This document shows, one piece after another, positions 51,592 to 60,763 of a stretch of 64,000 bases of DNA (position 1 is its first letter; every line of letters starts with the position of its first letter). The position numbers and the translations under genes were made by a program. Source of the stretch: VRUE01 sp963704515 (lineage in GTDB: Bacteria > Actinomycetota > Thermoleophilia > Solirubrobacterales > 70-9); NCBI GenBank assembly GCA_963704515.1, contig OY969913.1, forward strand, positions 682,001 to 746,000, read 5' to 3'. The notes under the pieces were generated by a model, which searched no databases, was not told where the DNA came from, and was given only the letters and a program-made list of their open reading frames with translations.

Positions 51592-51669
51592 GTCGGCTCT
51601 CCTGAGGCAGACGAAAACTTAGGTAAACGCGATTGTACACCCCGAGGGGGCTCTGTGGACGATCGGGTA

Positions 51670-51685
51670 CCGATTTAACAATCGG
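51670..51685. promoter_or_regulatory. inverted repeat CCGATT-TAAC-AATCGG
   Basis: Perfect 6-base arms around a 4-base spacer lie in the divergent gap between TetR 3 and the first S51 peptidase gene. This is a plausible TetR-type operator controlling both directions; binding is unproven. Confidence 0.35.
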
Positions 51686-51801
51686 ACGATCCGCTGGGAA
51701 TGCGAATGGGATCGGGCCCTGTACACGCGGGCGAGAGCGGCGGCGAGAACTTCAGACGCCGGTACAAGCAGGTTTCGCCCGCCCCCGACGACCATTTGAA
51801 C

Positions 51802-52575
51802 ATGGAGCCTGCCGTACGACAGATCGTGGCCTTCGGTGGCGGCGGCTTCTCGATGGAGTCGGGCAACCCGCTGCTCGACGACTACGTGCTCGGACTCTGC
51901 GGGAGCGAGCGGCCGCGGGTCTGCTTCCTGCCCTCCGCCAGCGGCGACGCCGACCACTACGTGGTGCGCTTTTACCGCGCCTTCCCGGCCGACCGCTGCG
52001 AGGCCAGCCACATCTCGCTCTTCCGCCGCGAGCAGGGACCCGAGGACCTGCGCGAGCACCTGCTCTCCCAGGACCTGATCTACGTCGGCGGCGGCAGCGT
52101 GATCAGCCTGCTCGGCGTCTGGCGGGCGCACGGGATCGACGCGATCCTGCGCGAGGCCTGGGAGGCGGGCGTCGTCCTCGGCGGCCTCTCGGCCGGCTCG
52201 CTGTGCTGGTTCGACCAGGCGGTGACCGGGTTCCACGGCGCACCGCGCCGGGTCGCGGGACTCGGCCTGCTGCCGTTCAGCAACTGCGTCCACTACGAGC
52301 CGACTTCGGAGCGGCGCTTCGCCTACCACCAGATGCTGCGCGAGGGGATGCGGGCCGGCTACGCGGCGGAGGACGGCGCCGCGCTGCACTTCGTCGGCGA
52401 GGAGCTGAGCGGGGTCGTCGCCTCGCGCCCGGCGGCGCGCGGCTACCGGCTCGACGTGGTCGGCGAACGGGTGATCGAGATGCGGCTGGCGACCGCCTAT
52501 CTCGGCGACGCCACGCCGGTGACGCGGCTGCCGGGCGCCGGCTCCTCCTCGCTCTCGTCGGCCTCGGCGGCTTAG
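51802..52575 (+). CDS. S51-type peptidase (dipeptidase E-like) 1
   Basis: This 257-residue protein from ATG 51802 has strands and blocks of peptidase family S51/cyanophycinase: QIVAFGGGGF, VCFLPSASGDADHY, LIYVGGGSVISLL and the nucleophile elbow VLGGLSAGSLCWF (catalytic Ser). The family cleaves Asp-containing dipeptides or cyanophycin-derived products. An upstream GTG/ATG region at 51700 is possible but unlikely. The second copy follows five bases after its stop. Confidence 0.82.
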   Translation: MEPAVRQIVAFGGGGFSMESGNPLLDDYVLGLCGSERPRVCFLPSASGDADHYVVRFYRAFPADRCEASHISLFRREQGPEDLREHLLSQDLIYVGGGSVISLLGVWRAHGIDAILREAWEAGVVLGGLSAGSLCWFDQAVTGFHGAPRRVAGLGLLPFSNCVHYEPTSERRFAYHQMLREGMRAGYAAEDGAALHFVGEELSGVVASRPAARGYRLDVVGERVIEMRLATAYLGDATPVTRLPGAGSSSLSSASAA

Positions 52576-52580
52576 CGCCG

Positions 52581-53372
52581 ATGGTTTCCCGGATCCTCGC
52601 CCTCGGCGGTCACGACTTCACTTCCCGCCCGCCGGACCGCGCGGTCAGCGAGCTGCTTCTGCGCCTCGCCACCGAGCGGGCCGGGGGGCGGCCGAAGATC
52701 TGCATCCTGCCGACCGCCAGCGGCGACACTTCCGAGCAGATCGGCCGCTTCTACGCCGCCTTCGGCGAGCGCCCCTGCGTGCCGTCCGACCTCTCGCTCT
52801 TCCGCCTCGGCCGGCGGCCGATGGCGCTGCGCGATCACCTGCTCGAACAGGACCTGATCTACGTCGGCGGCGGCAGCATGGTCAACCTGCTCGCGGTCTG
52901 GGAGGCGCACGAGCTGAGCTCGATCCTCAGCCTCGCCTGGCGCGAGGGCATCGTCCTCGCCGGCCAGAGCGCCGGCGCGATGTGCTGGTTCGAGACCGGC
53001 GTCACCAAGTCCTCGGGCAAGCCCGAGGTCGAGGCTGGCCTCGGCCTGCTCGGCGGCAGCCTTTGCGTCCACTACAACAACGAGCCCGAGCGCCGGGCCG
53101 CCTACCTCGAGGCCGTCTCCAACGGCATGCCCGATGGCTACGGCCTCGACGACTACGCCGGTCTGATCTGGGAAGGCCCCGGCCCCCCCTCAGCGGTCAC
53201 AGCCCGCCGAGGCGCCCGCGCCTACCGCGTGACGAGCACCGACACAGGCGTGGTCGAGTCGCCCCTGCCCGCAAGGTTCCTCCCCGCCCCCGCACCTGCG
53301 GCTCTACGCGAGGACATAGCCGAGTTCCGCCGGATCAAAAGCATGCGCAAGCGGGCGGGGTGGCTTGGGTAG
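52581..53372 (+). CDS. S51-type peptidase (dipeptidase E-like) 2
   Basis: This 263-residue protein from ATG 52581 repeats the layout of the preceding gene: ILALGGHDF, KICILPTASGDTSEQ, LIYVGGGSMVNLL and VLAGQSAGAMCWF with catalytic Ser. Both are S51-type and probably paralogs. The order suggests one operon. Substrate specificity is not visible; tandem copies could process different Asp/Arg-type dipeptides. C-terminal tail is basic. Confidence 0.82.
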   Translation: MVSRILALGGHDFTSRPPDRAVSELLLRLATERAGGRPKICILPTASGDTSEQIGRFYAAFGERPCVPSDLSLFRLGRRPMALRDHLLEQDLIYVGGGSMVNLLAVWEAHELSSILSLAWREGIVLAGQSAGAMCWFETGVTKSSGKPEVEAGLGLLGGSLCVHYNNEPERRAAYLEAVSNGMPDGYGLDDYAGLIWEGPGPPSAVTARRGARAYRVTSTDTGVVESPLPARFLPAPAPAALREDIAEFRRIKSMRKRAGWLG

Positions 53373-53437
53373 AGAGGACGAAATCCCACCCACTGTGTGA
53401 AATACCGGATTAATCATGAGTAGAGTGGACCGCCATA

Positions 53438-55255
53438 GTGATCGTTCCGATCGCGATTGTCCTCGGAGCATTCCTAATCTTCGCCCCTCGCGGCGCAGGT
53501 CCGGTGCCGCCGCCGGTCACGCAGCCAGTTGCCGATCCGCAGCAGGCCAAGACGCTCGCCGGAGGCTACGAGCCTACCCTCGTGCTCGAACGCCAGGACG
53601 GGTTTTGGCCGGTTTCAGTGGAGGCGATCGACGGCCTCCCGCCCGCCGAAGAACGTCCCTGCCTGGCGCTGCGCAAAGGCGCTGAGTGCAAGCGCATCGC
53701 GATCGAGCACCTGCCTTGGGATCGGGGCCCTCGCAGCGCCTTCGTCGACTACCCGGCCGGCAACGCCGATCCCGACGCAGAGCGCCGCTCGTTTGGCGTC
53801 GCGCTCGGCGGCGAAGCGCCGGCCACCGGCGCCCAGCTCTACTACTACGTGACCGGGCGCAGCCGGCAGCGGCCGGTGACGCTGCAGTATTGGTTCTATT
53901 ACCCCTTCAACTACTTGGCGGTGCGCCGCCATGGCGTCGACCTCGCGGACATCGACCTTCACGAGGGCGACTTCGAGGGTCTCGCGATGCTGCTTTCGGC
54001 GAGGACTCAGCGGCCTGTTTACGTCTGGATGCCGAGGCACGCCGAAGAGGGCGAGCGCTTCACCTGGGAAGAGGGCGACCTACACCGCCACGGAAGGCAC
54101 CCGGTCGGCTTCGTCGCAAGGGGCAGCCACGCGACCTACGAATCGTGTGGCCGCAAGTTCCGCACGGTCGAAGCCGACACCAACCTGGGCCTCTTCCACG
54201 TGAAGGTCATCGACGTCCCCGATGATCACGTCTCCTGTGCGCCGCCGGACCGCTATCGCCTGCACGCCGGTCTGCCCCTCGTGAACCTCGCGCGCACCTG
54301 GTGGGGATGTTGGCCGGGACACTTCGGCAACGCCCCCGACCTCGGCGAGGTACCGATCTTCGGTCAGCTGCTCGAGCAGATCGACGCCAACGGACCGCAG
54401 TCACCGCTCTTCCAGCAGAAGTTCGACGAGGACCATCCGAGCCCCTGCGCCAAGGTAAGCGCTCCGGCGCCGCCAGTAGGCGCTAGGGAGGTTCTCCCCG
54501 ATCCAAAAACGGCCCGCGCTCTCGGGGTTGCGGGCGGCAGGCTCGACTCGCTCTTTGAAGACTGCGAAGAATGGTTCCAGCGCCCGCCGGAAGGCAGCTA
54601 TCTCGTCGCCTGTGATCCGGTCCGGCTACGCTCGTTCTTCGCCTCTGGTCTCGAACGCGCAGGCCATCAGCGGCTAAAGATCTGGGGAGACCCACCTCCG
54701 CGGGGCCCCGGAATCCCCGCCGTCTTTCAGGCGCCCCGTCCCGGCGCGGTCGACGAAGCGACGATCGGCACCCGCGAGAGTGCCCACCCCAGGGTCTACG
54801 CGGCCGTTCGTGACGGCAACATGCTGCACACGGCCGAATTTCCCCGGTTTGAGATGCGCGCTGGGGAGCGGTTGCGCCTGCGGCGCCCCTCCGAAAGGCA
54901 CTGGCTGCTGGTCGACGCGGACAGCGGGGCGCGGGTCGTCCGGGCGCCGGTGGAGACCGGTGAAGCGGCGAAACCGCCAAAGGCGCCGACAAGGTTGACC
55001 GCGGTGCGTCGTGGGGGCGTGGTCGAGGTCAGCTTCACCGCTGGCACGGACCGAGCAATACACCTGTTCGTGGTGGCCGGCAGCCATCGCTACGAACTGC
55101 ACCCCCTGGGGGCCACGAGAGGCAACCCGAGCGGCCAGTTCGAGCTGGAGCTCCGGGACCCCGAGGCACGTCTGCGCTTCGTGCGCGCGGTGGCTAGCCA
55201 CGACGGTGTGCCAGCCACCAGTCCGGTCATCGCGATTGCTTCGCAAGCCCCTTGA
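53438..55255 (+). CDS. exported Vps62-like protein
   Basis: This 605-residue protein from GTG 53438 has a signal-like N-terminus (IVPIAIVLGAFLIF). Its N-terminal 300 residues have blocks of the Vps62 family (LQYWFYYPFNYL, DLHEGDFEGLAMLL, HPVGFVARGSHATYES). The C-terminal part is beta-rich with a fibronectin-like segment (KAPTRLTAVRRGGVVEVSFTAG is the start of it). Vps62-like proteins have unclear function in bacteria. A surface or secreted carbohydrate- or lipid-related role is possible. Confidence 0.75.
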   Translation: MIVPIAIVLGAFLIFAPRGAGPVPPPVTQPVADPQQAKTLAGGYEPTLVLERQDGFWPVSVEAIDGLPPAEERPCLALRKGAECKRIAIEHLPWDRGPRSAFVDYPAGNADPDAERRSFGVALGGEAPATGAQLYYYVTGRSRQRPVTLQYWFYYPFNYLAVRRHGVDLADIDLHEGDFEGLAMLLSARTQRPVYVWMPRHAEEGERFTWEEGDLHRHGRHPVGFVARGSHATYESCGRKFRTVEADTNLGLFHVKVIDVPDDHVSCAPPDRYRLHAGLPLVNLARTWWGCWPGHFGNAPDLGEVPIFGQLLEQIDANGPQSPLFQQKFDEDHPSPCAKVSAPAPPVGAREVLPDPKTARALGVAGGRLDSLFEDCEEWFQRPPEGSYLVACDPVRLRSFFASGLERAGHQRLKIWGDPPPRGPGIPAVFQAPRPGAVDEATIGTRESAHPRVYAAVRDGNMLHTAEFPRFEMRAGERLRLRRPSERHWLLVDADSGARVVRAPVETGEAAKPPKAPTRLTAVRRGGVVEVSFTAGTDRAIHLFVVAGSHRYELHPLGATRGNPSGQFELELRDPEARLRFVRAVASHDGVPATSPVIAIASQAP

Positions 55256-55337
55256 GGCGGTGGCTGGTCCTTCTTCGGCCAACCGAACTCCTCGATTCAG
55301 CTACTTTGCGCTGGACCCCCACCTCAAGGAGATTTGG

Positions 55338-55871
55338 ATGCCCGAGAAAAGCTTCGCCGATGCGCTGAACGAGCAGATCGCCAACGAGTTCGCTGCTTCG
55401 CAGCAGTACGTGGGGATGGCGGTCTACTACGACGCGGAAACGCTCCCTCGCCTGGCCGCCTTTTTCTACAGGCAGGCGCTGGAGGAGCGCGAGCACGCGA
55501 TGATGATGGTCCAGTACCTGCTTGACGTGGGCGAGGAGGTCCACATCCCGGACATCAAGGCGCAGGCGACGAGCTACTCGGACGGCGTCACGCCGGTGCA
55601 GAAGGCGCTCGAGCAGGAGAAGCGCGTCGGCGAGGAGATCTTCGCCCTCTTCGAGCTCGCCCGCGAGGTCAAGGACTACCGAGCCGAGCAGTTCATGCAG
55701 TGGTTCGTCAAGGAGCAGGTCGAGGAGGTCGCGCTGATGGGCGACCTGCTCAACGTGGTCGAGCGCGCCAAGGACAACCTCCTCCTCGCCGAGGACTACA
55801 TAGCTCGCGAGAACCCAGGTGCCGAGTCAGCCGATCCCACCGCTCCCCCCGCCGCGGGAATGGGCGAGTAA
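55338..55871 (+). CDS. ftn: bacterial ferritin (FtnA-like)
   Basis: This 177-residue protein starts at ATG 55338 after AAGGAG. The ferroxidase ligands match E. coli FtnA numbering: E17, E50, H53, E94, E126, E129 and E130. It forms a 24-mer shell that stores iron as ferric mineral, with iron oxidation at the ferroxidase centre. The C-terminal 20 residues are Pro/Ala-rich and disordered. It converges with the enolase-superfamily gene across a small inverted repeat. Confidence 0.92.
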   Translation: MPEKSFADALNEQIANEFAASQQYVGMAVYYDAETLPRLAAFFYRQALEEREHAMMMVQYLLDVGEEVHIPDIKAQATSYSDGVTPVQKALEQEKRVGEEIFALFELAREVKDYRAEQFMQWFVKEQVEEVALMGDLLNVVERAKDNLLLAEDYIARENPGAESADPTAPPAAGMGE

Positions 55872-55883
55872 CGAGCTTCTGAA

Positions 55884-55898
55884 GAGGGACCGTCCCTC
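55884..55898. terminator. small palindrome between convergent genes
   Basis: GAGGGAC (55884-55890) and GTCCCTC (55892-55898) form a near-perfect palindrome between the ferritin stop and the enolase-superfamily stop. It is short, has no T-run and is only a weak terminator candidate. Confidence 0.35.
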
Positions 55899-56967
55899 AC
55901 CCACGCCCGTCGTCCCACCGAAACCCCGTCGCGCTGAGGCGCGGTTCCAGCGGGCTGACCGGCAGCCCCGCCGGCGGCTCCGGTTCGTTGTAGCCGCGCG
56001 GCGCGGTGTCGTTGGGGGTGTCGGGGTGGAAGAGGGAGGCGAGGGCCTGGATATGGCCACGGCCCACGCCCAACTCCCACTGGCCGCCGCCGTAGGCGCC
56101 GATGCCCTCGGCGGCGCAGTAGTCGTAGGCGTCGCAGAGTTCCTTGAGGCTGCCGACGCGGGAGGGCTTGATGTTGACCATCCGCGGCTTCCAGGGCAGC
56201 GCCTCGATGTCGGCGATCGAGTGGATCGGGGCGTCCCAGGTGAGGCGGTCGCGGACCGGCTCGAGGATCGGACGGGTCTCGTCGTTGACGTCTGGGTCCT
56301 CGAGCCAGGCGTCGGGGAAGGCCTCGATCAGCTTTGCGTACAGCTCGGGGTCGGTCTCGACGTCGACCACGGTGCCCTTGTAGAAGCCCTTCAGGTCCAG
56401 CGAGTCGACCGCGCCGGTCTCGACCAGCTCGGCGATCAGCTCGTCGGTCCAGTCGTTGGTCGGGTCGAGCTTGAAGCGCAGGCCGGGGTAGCGGTCGAGC
56501 TTGCGGCGCAGTGTGTCGATCGTCGAGGGCTTGTCCTCGCCCGGTGAGAGCCGCATCGAGCAGACAAAGATGACCGGCTGTGGCTCGCGGCCGATCGCCT
56601 CGGCCAGGCCCTTGCCCGCCTGGCGCAGCGCCAGGTCGAGCGCCGCCGACTCGAAGGCCCAGCGTCGGTAGAGCCTCGAGACGTCGCGCTGCGGCTCGGC
56701 CGGGAAGGTGTCCTCCTCCGCCATCAGCGCGCAGAACTCGCCCAAGCTTGAGAAGCCTGTGATGTCGAGGAAAGCTCCCCGGTCCTGGAAGGCGATGTGA
56801 TCAACGGGGTCGTAGGTCACGTCCTCCCCCAGCCCGTCGCAGCCACCGCCCCACATGTGAATCACCGTGCTGAGGCGTTCGAAGCCTGGCAGCTGCAGCT
56901 CAAGCGGTTGAAGCTCGTAGCCCTCGATCTCCAGCGGCAACTCGGCCAGGGCGTCAAAGGTTGGCAT
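55897..56967 (-). CDS. enolase-superfamily protein
   Basis: This 356-residue protein from ATG 56967 has a mandelate-racemase/enolase-type C-terminal barrel: FKLDP near the middle (catalytic Lys position), DLKGFYKG, AWLEDPDVND and a later MVNIKPSRVGS (second Lys). Such enzymes abstract a proton alpha to a carboxylate using metal-bound substrate. The family (dipeptide epimerase, muconate cycloisomerase, o-succinylbenzoate synthase) cannot be narrowed from sequence alone. It is divergent from the FAD oxidoreductase, 39 bases apart. Confidence 0.82.
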   Translation of the reverse strand: MPTFDALAELPLEIEGYELQPLELQLPGFERLSTVIHMWGGGCDGLGEDVTYDPVDHIAFQDRGAFLDITGFSSLGEFCALMAEEDTFPAEPQRDVSRLYRRWAFESAALDLALRQAGKGLAEAIGREPQPVIFVCSMRLSPGEDKPSTIDTLRRKLDRYPGLRFKLDPTNDWTDELIAELVETGAVDSLDLKGFYKGTVVDVETDPELYAKLIEAFPDAWLEDPDVNDETRPILEPVRDRLTWDAPIHSIADIEALPWKPRMVNIKPSRVGSLKELCDAYDYCAAEGIGAYGGGQWELGVGRGHIQALASLFHPDTPNDTAPRGYNEPEPPAGLPVSPLEPRLSATGFRWDDGRG

Positions 56968-57006
56968 GGGAGCGGAGTGTATGGGCTCCCTGGCAGACTC
57001 GGGTTC

Positions 57007-58404
57007 GTGAAGCACGACGCTCAGGGGTATTGGCTTGATGAGGCGCCAGAGGTGGAGGTGGCTCCGGAGCTTGCAGGTGAGCGAAGCGCGGATGTCGTTG
57101 TCGTGGGAGGTGGGTACACCGGGATGTGGGCCGCCTGGCATGTCAAGCAGCTCGAGCCGGAGGCTCGGGTTGTGGTGCTCGAGAAGGGTCGGTGTGGGTA
57201 CGGGCCCAGTGGGCGAAATGGGGGGTTCTGCAATGTCATGTGGTTCTCGCTGCCGAACATGCGGGAGCGGTGGGGGGAAGACGATGCGCTGGCGGTGGCT
57301 CGGGCGGCGGAGGAGGCTGTGGCGGGGATTGGGGAGTTCTGCGAGGCGGAGGGGGTTGACGCTTGGTACCGGCATGGGGGGTATTTGCAGGTCTCTACGG
57401 CCGAGGCGCACGACGCCGTTTGGTGTGAGGCGCTGGACGCCTGCCGGGAGCTTGGGGTGGGGGATGCGATCCAGGCGCTTTCGGCGGAGCAGGTGGGGGA
57501 GCGCTGCGCTTCGCCGGCGTTTCGGGGCGCTGCGTTCTATCCGAACTCGGCGACCGTGCAGCCGGCGCGGCTGGCGTTGGGGTTGCGGGGGCGGCTGCGG
57601 GCGCGGGGGGTCGAGGTCTACGAGCGCTCGCCGGTCACCCGGTTGGAGGGCTTGTCGCACGGCGTCGAGGCCCATACGGCGCGCGGAGTCGTGCGGGCCG
57701 GTTCGGCGGTCCTCGGGATCGGCGCCGCCGCGAAGGCGTCAGACGGGCCGCTTCGCGACAACCTCACCGTCGCCTCCTCCCACATCGTCCTCACCGAGCC
57801 GGTGCCGGAGCTGCTCGAGGAGATCGGCTGGACCGGGGGTGAGTGCATCACCGACAGCCGCGCCCTGATCGACTACTTCCGCACGACCCCCGACGGCCGC
57901 ATCGCCTTCGGCTGGGGCGGCGGCCGCATAGCGATGGGCGCCCGCCTCCACGGCCGGGCTGAGCTGGATGCGCGGGTAGCCGCCGAAGCGGCGGAGCACC
58001 TCTGGGCCTACTTCCCCGGCCTGGAGGGCAAGTCCCTGACCCACGCCTGGGGCGGCCCGATCGACGCCTCCCCGACCCACCTGCCCCTCGTCCTCCCCCT
58101 GCGCGGCAACCGAGCCTTCTGTGCGGCCGGCTACACCGGCAACGGCGTCGGCCCTTCCCACATGGTCGGCCGCACCCTCGCCTCACTGGCCCTCGACCGG
58201 CGCGACGACCACTCTCGCCTGGCCTTCGTTGACCCAACCCCGCAAGAGGTTCCCCCCGAGCCTTTCCATTGGCTCGGCGGCGAGCTGATCCGCACAGGCA
58301 TCATGCGCAAGGAGAACGCCGAGCTAGAAGGCCGCGATCCGGACCCGATCAGCTCTCTCGTCGCCAAGCTCCCGCAGCTGATCGGCTTTCACATCGGTCG
58401 ATGA
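57007..58404 (+). CDS. PuuB-like FAD-dependent amine oxidoreductase
   Basis: From GTG 57007 the protein has 465 residues with a DAO-type FAD fold: DVVVVGGGYTGMWAAWHV near residue 27, LEKGRCGYGPSGRNGG and a C-terminal GYTGNGVGPSHMVG. Gamma-glutamylputrescine oxidase (PuuB) and related amine oxidases have this pattern. Next to a polyamine-type ABC transporter it probably oxidises an amine or a gamma-glutamyl amine. A GTG at about 56977 is another start. Confidence 0.8.
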   Translation: MKHDAQGYWLDEAPEVEVAPELAGERSADVVVVGGGYTGMWAAWHVKQLEPEARVVVLEKGRCGYGPSGRNGGFCNVMWFSLPNMRERWGEDDALAVARAAEEAVAGIGEFCEAEGVDAWYRHGGYLQVSTAEAHDAVWCEALDACRELGVGDAIQALSAEQVGERCASPAFRGAAFYPNSATVQPARLALGLRGRLRARGVEVYERSPVTRLEGLSHGVEAHTARGVVRAGSAVLGIGAAAKASDGPLRDNLTVASSHIVLTEPVPELLEEIGWTGGECITDSRALIDYFRTTPDGRIAFGWGGGRIAMGARLHGRAELDARVAAEAAEHLWAYFPGLEGKSLTHAWGGPIDASPTHLPLVLPLRGNRAFCAAGYTGNGVGPSHMVGRTLASLALDRRDDHSRLAFVDPTPQEVPPEPFHWLGGELIRTGIMRKENAELEGRDPDPISSLVAKLPQLIGFHIGR

Positions 58405-58421
58405 AGAGCACCACCCGCCCC

Positions 58422-59867
58422 CTACCACCGACTGGTGATGACCTTCTCGCGCGTGTAGAAGCGCACTGCGTCGGTGCCGTTGGCGTGCAGGTCGCCGTCT
58501 ATGGAGTCCTTCCAGCCTGAGAACGGGAACCAGGCGACCGGGGCCGGGACGCCGACGTTGACGCCGAGCATCCCGGCCTGAGCCTCGTAGCGGTACTGCC
58601 GGGCTGCCGCTCCCGACTGGGTGAAGATGGCGCCGGCGTTGCCGTAACGGGAGGCGTTGAGGAACTCGAGCGCGGCGTCCAGGTCGTCGACCTCGATCAC
58701 GGTGAGCAGGGGGCCGAAGAGCTCGTCGCGGGCCAGCTCTGAATCGCGGTCGGTGACGGCGGCGATGGTCGGCCCAAGGAAGGTCCCAGCCGCACCGGTG
58801 TCGCCGCGGCCGTCGAGGAGCAGATCCGCACCATTCGTCTCGGCCCTGCCGATCGCCTCGGCGACCTTGTCGCGGGCCGCGGCCGAGACCATCGGGCATA
58901 CGTCGGTGGCCGGGTCGTTGCCGGGTCCGACCTTGAGCTTGGATGCTGACGCCACCACCGCGTCGCGGACCTCGGTGCGCCGCGCCTTGTCGCCAACGGT
59001 CACGCAGACCGAGCCGGCCAGGCAGCGTTGTCCCGCAGCCCCGAAGGCGGAGCCCATGATCGCTGGCATCGCCTGGTCGAGGTCGGCGTCGGGCATCACG
59101 ACGAGCGAGTTCTTGGCGCCGCCGAGGGCCTGGAAGCGCTTGCCGGTCCGCACCGCGCCTTCGGCGACGATGCGCGCCGTCTCGGCGCGGCCGACGAAGG
59201 AGATCGCGTCGATGCCGGGGTCCTCGAGGATCGCGGCGACCGCCTCGCGGCCGCCGTGGACGAGGTTGACGACGCCGGGCGGGATCTCCTCGACCGCATC
59301 GACGATCTCCATGATCAGCGCCGCCGGTCGCGGGTCCTGCTCTGAGGGCTTGAGGATGAACGAGTTGCCACAGGCGATCGCGTAGGGCAGGAACCAGAGC
59401 GGGATCATCGCCGGGAAGTTGAAAGGCGTGATCGCCGCAACCACCCCAACCGGCTGCCGCACCATCTCCACGTCCACGCCGGCCGCAACCCCCTCCAACA
59501 CCTCCCCCTTCAGCAAATGAGGAATCGCAGCCGCCGACTCAACAGACTCAATCCCCCTACCCACCTCCCCATCGGCGTCTTCCAGGGTCTTCCCCATGTC
59601 AGCCGTAACAAGCCCCACAAGCTCCTCCCGCCTTTCGAGCAGGCCCTCGCGCAGCGCCAACACCGCCCGAGCCCGCCGCTGCGGCGCAACGTCCCGCCAC
59701 CCTCTCTGCGCCTCGCGCGCCGCTGCCACGGCTTCGCGCACCTCAAGCTCCCCCGAAAGCGGAACGGAAGCAACCACCTCGCCCGTAGCCGGATCCACGT
59801 CCGCAAGCTCTCCCAAGGAGCGGTCGGCTTCCCGCCAGGCTCCGCCGATGTAATTGCGCAAGGTCAT
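58422..59867 (-). CDS. mmsA: MmsA-type aldehyde dehydrogenase (CoA-acylating)
   Basis: The protein has 481 residues. It has the ALDH Rossmann signature (TPFNFPAMIPLWFLPYAI), catalytic Cys near 282 (GQRCLAGS) and GGAKN in place of the usual Glu-Leu-Gly-Gly, as in methylmalonate-semialdehyde dehydrogenases. The end GWKDSIDGDLHANGTDAVRF and TREKVITSRW is also characteristic. It oxidises semialdehydes to acyl-CoA with NAD and CoA. It starts 32 bases after PotC, so it is probably the last gene of the transporter operon. Confidence 0.88.
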   Translation of the reverse strand: MTLRNYIGGAWREADRSLGELADVDPATGEVVASVPLSGELEVREAVAAAREAQRGWRDVAPQRRARAVLALREGLLERREELVGLVTADMGKTLEDADGEVGRGIESVESAAAIPHLLKGEVLEGVAAGVDVEMVRQPVGVVAAITPFNFPAMIPLWFLPYAIACGNSFILKPSEQDPRPAALIMEIVDAVEEIPPGVVNLVHGGREAVAAILEDPGIDAISFVGRAETARIVAEGAVRTGKRFQALGGAKNSLVVMPDADLDQAMPAIMGSAFGAAGQRCLAGSVCVTVGDKARRTEVRDAVVASASKLKVGPGNDPATDVCPMVSAAARDKVAEAIGRAETNGADLLLDGRGDTGAAGTFLGPTIAAVTDRDSELARDELFGPLLTVIEVDDLDAALEFLNASRYGNAGAIFTQSGAAARQYRYEAQAGMLGVNVGVPAPVAWFPFSGWKDSIDGDLHANGTDAVRFYTREKVITSRW

Positions 59868-59899
59868 GGGTGTGAGCTCAGGGAGTGTCCCCGCACCCC

Positions 59900-60763
59900 C
59901 TACGCCGCCTCGGCTGCGCCAATACCAACCACCGGCACAACCTCCTGTTCGGGTCTCACAGCCGCCATCCTCTCCGCCCTCCGCTGCTGCAGCACCGTGA
60001 GCCCCATCGCCACCACGGTCACGCCAAAGAGGATCATCGCGATCACGTTGACCTCGACCGGGATGCCGCGCTGGGCGGCGCCGTAGATGTAGAGCGGGAA
60101 GGTCACGGTCGTGCCCGAGTTGAAATTGGAGATCACGAAGTCGTCGATCGAGAGGGCGAAGGCGAGCAGGGCGCCGCCGAGGATGCCGGGCATGATCAGC
60201 GGCAGGGTCACCAGGCGGAAGGTCTGCAGCGGGCTGGCGCCGAGGTCCTGCGCGGCCTCCTCGAGGTTGCGGTCGAAGCCGATCAGGCGCGAGCGCACGA
60301 CGACGACGACGAAGCTGATGCAGAACATCACGTGGGCGATCAGCAGTGTCTGGAAGCCGAGGCTGGGGGTGCTGAGGATGATGAAGAAGGAGAGCAGCGA
60401 GGCGCCCATGACGATCTCAGGCGTCGCCATCGGCACGACGATCAGCAGGTTCGCCAGGCGCCTGCCATGGAACTTGTGACGGACCAGGCCGATCGCCATC
60501 ACCGTCCCGATCGCGGTCGAGATCATGGTCGCCAGCAGCGCCAGCCTGAGGCTGGTGAAGAGAGCTGAGTTGAGTTCGGGAATGCCGAAGGCGTTCTGCC
60601 AGTGCTTGAGCGTGAAGCCGACCCAGGTGAAGTTGAACTTGCCGGCCGGGTCGTTGAAGGAGAAGACGAAGATCACCGCGATCGGGATCAGCATGTAGGC
60701 GACCACCAGGCCGGCGACGATGTTGACCGCGTGCTCGCGCAGCCAGCGCCAGGCGCCCCTCAC
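59900..60763 (-). CDS. potC: polyamine-type ABC permease PotC
   Basis: The 287-residue protein has six predicted helices. It contains the EAA-type loop LEEAAQDLGASPLQTFRLVTLP near 180 typical of the BPD-transporter permeases. It pairs with PotB as the membrane channel of a putrescine/spermidine uptake system. Its start overlaps the PotB stop by 4 bases (ATGA at 60760-60763), so translation is coupled. The C-terminus adds a hydrophilic tail. Confidence 0.88.
   Translation of the reverse strand: MRGAWRWLREHAVNIVAGLVVAYMLIPIAVIFVFSFNDPAGKFNFTWVGFTLKHWQNAFGIPELNSALFTSLRLALLATMISTAIGTVMAIGLVRHKFHGRRLANLLIVVPMATPEIVMGASLLSFFIILSTPSLGFQTLLIAHVMFCISFVVVVVRSRLIGFDRNLEEAAQDLGASPLQTFRLVTLPLIMPGILGGALLAFALSIDDFVISNFNSGTTVTFPLYIYGAAQRGIPVEVNVIAMILFGVTVVAMGLTVLQQRRAERMAAVRPEQEVVPVVGIGAAEAA

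Noticed and set aside
59885..60568. Plus-strand open frame rich in His, Asp and Glu.
   Set aside because: It is the antisense of PotC transmembrane helices, which give such composition.
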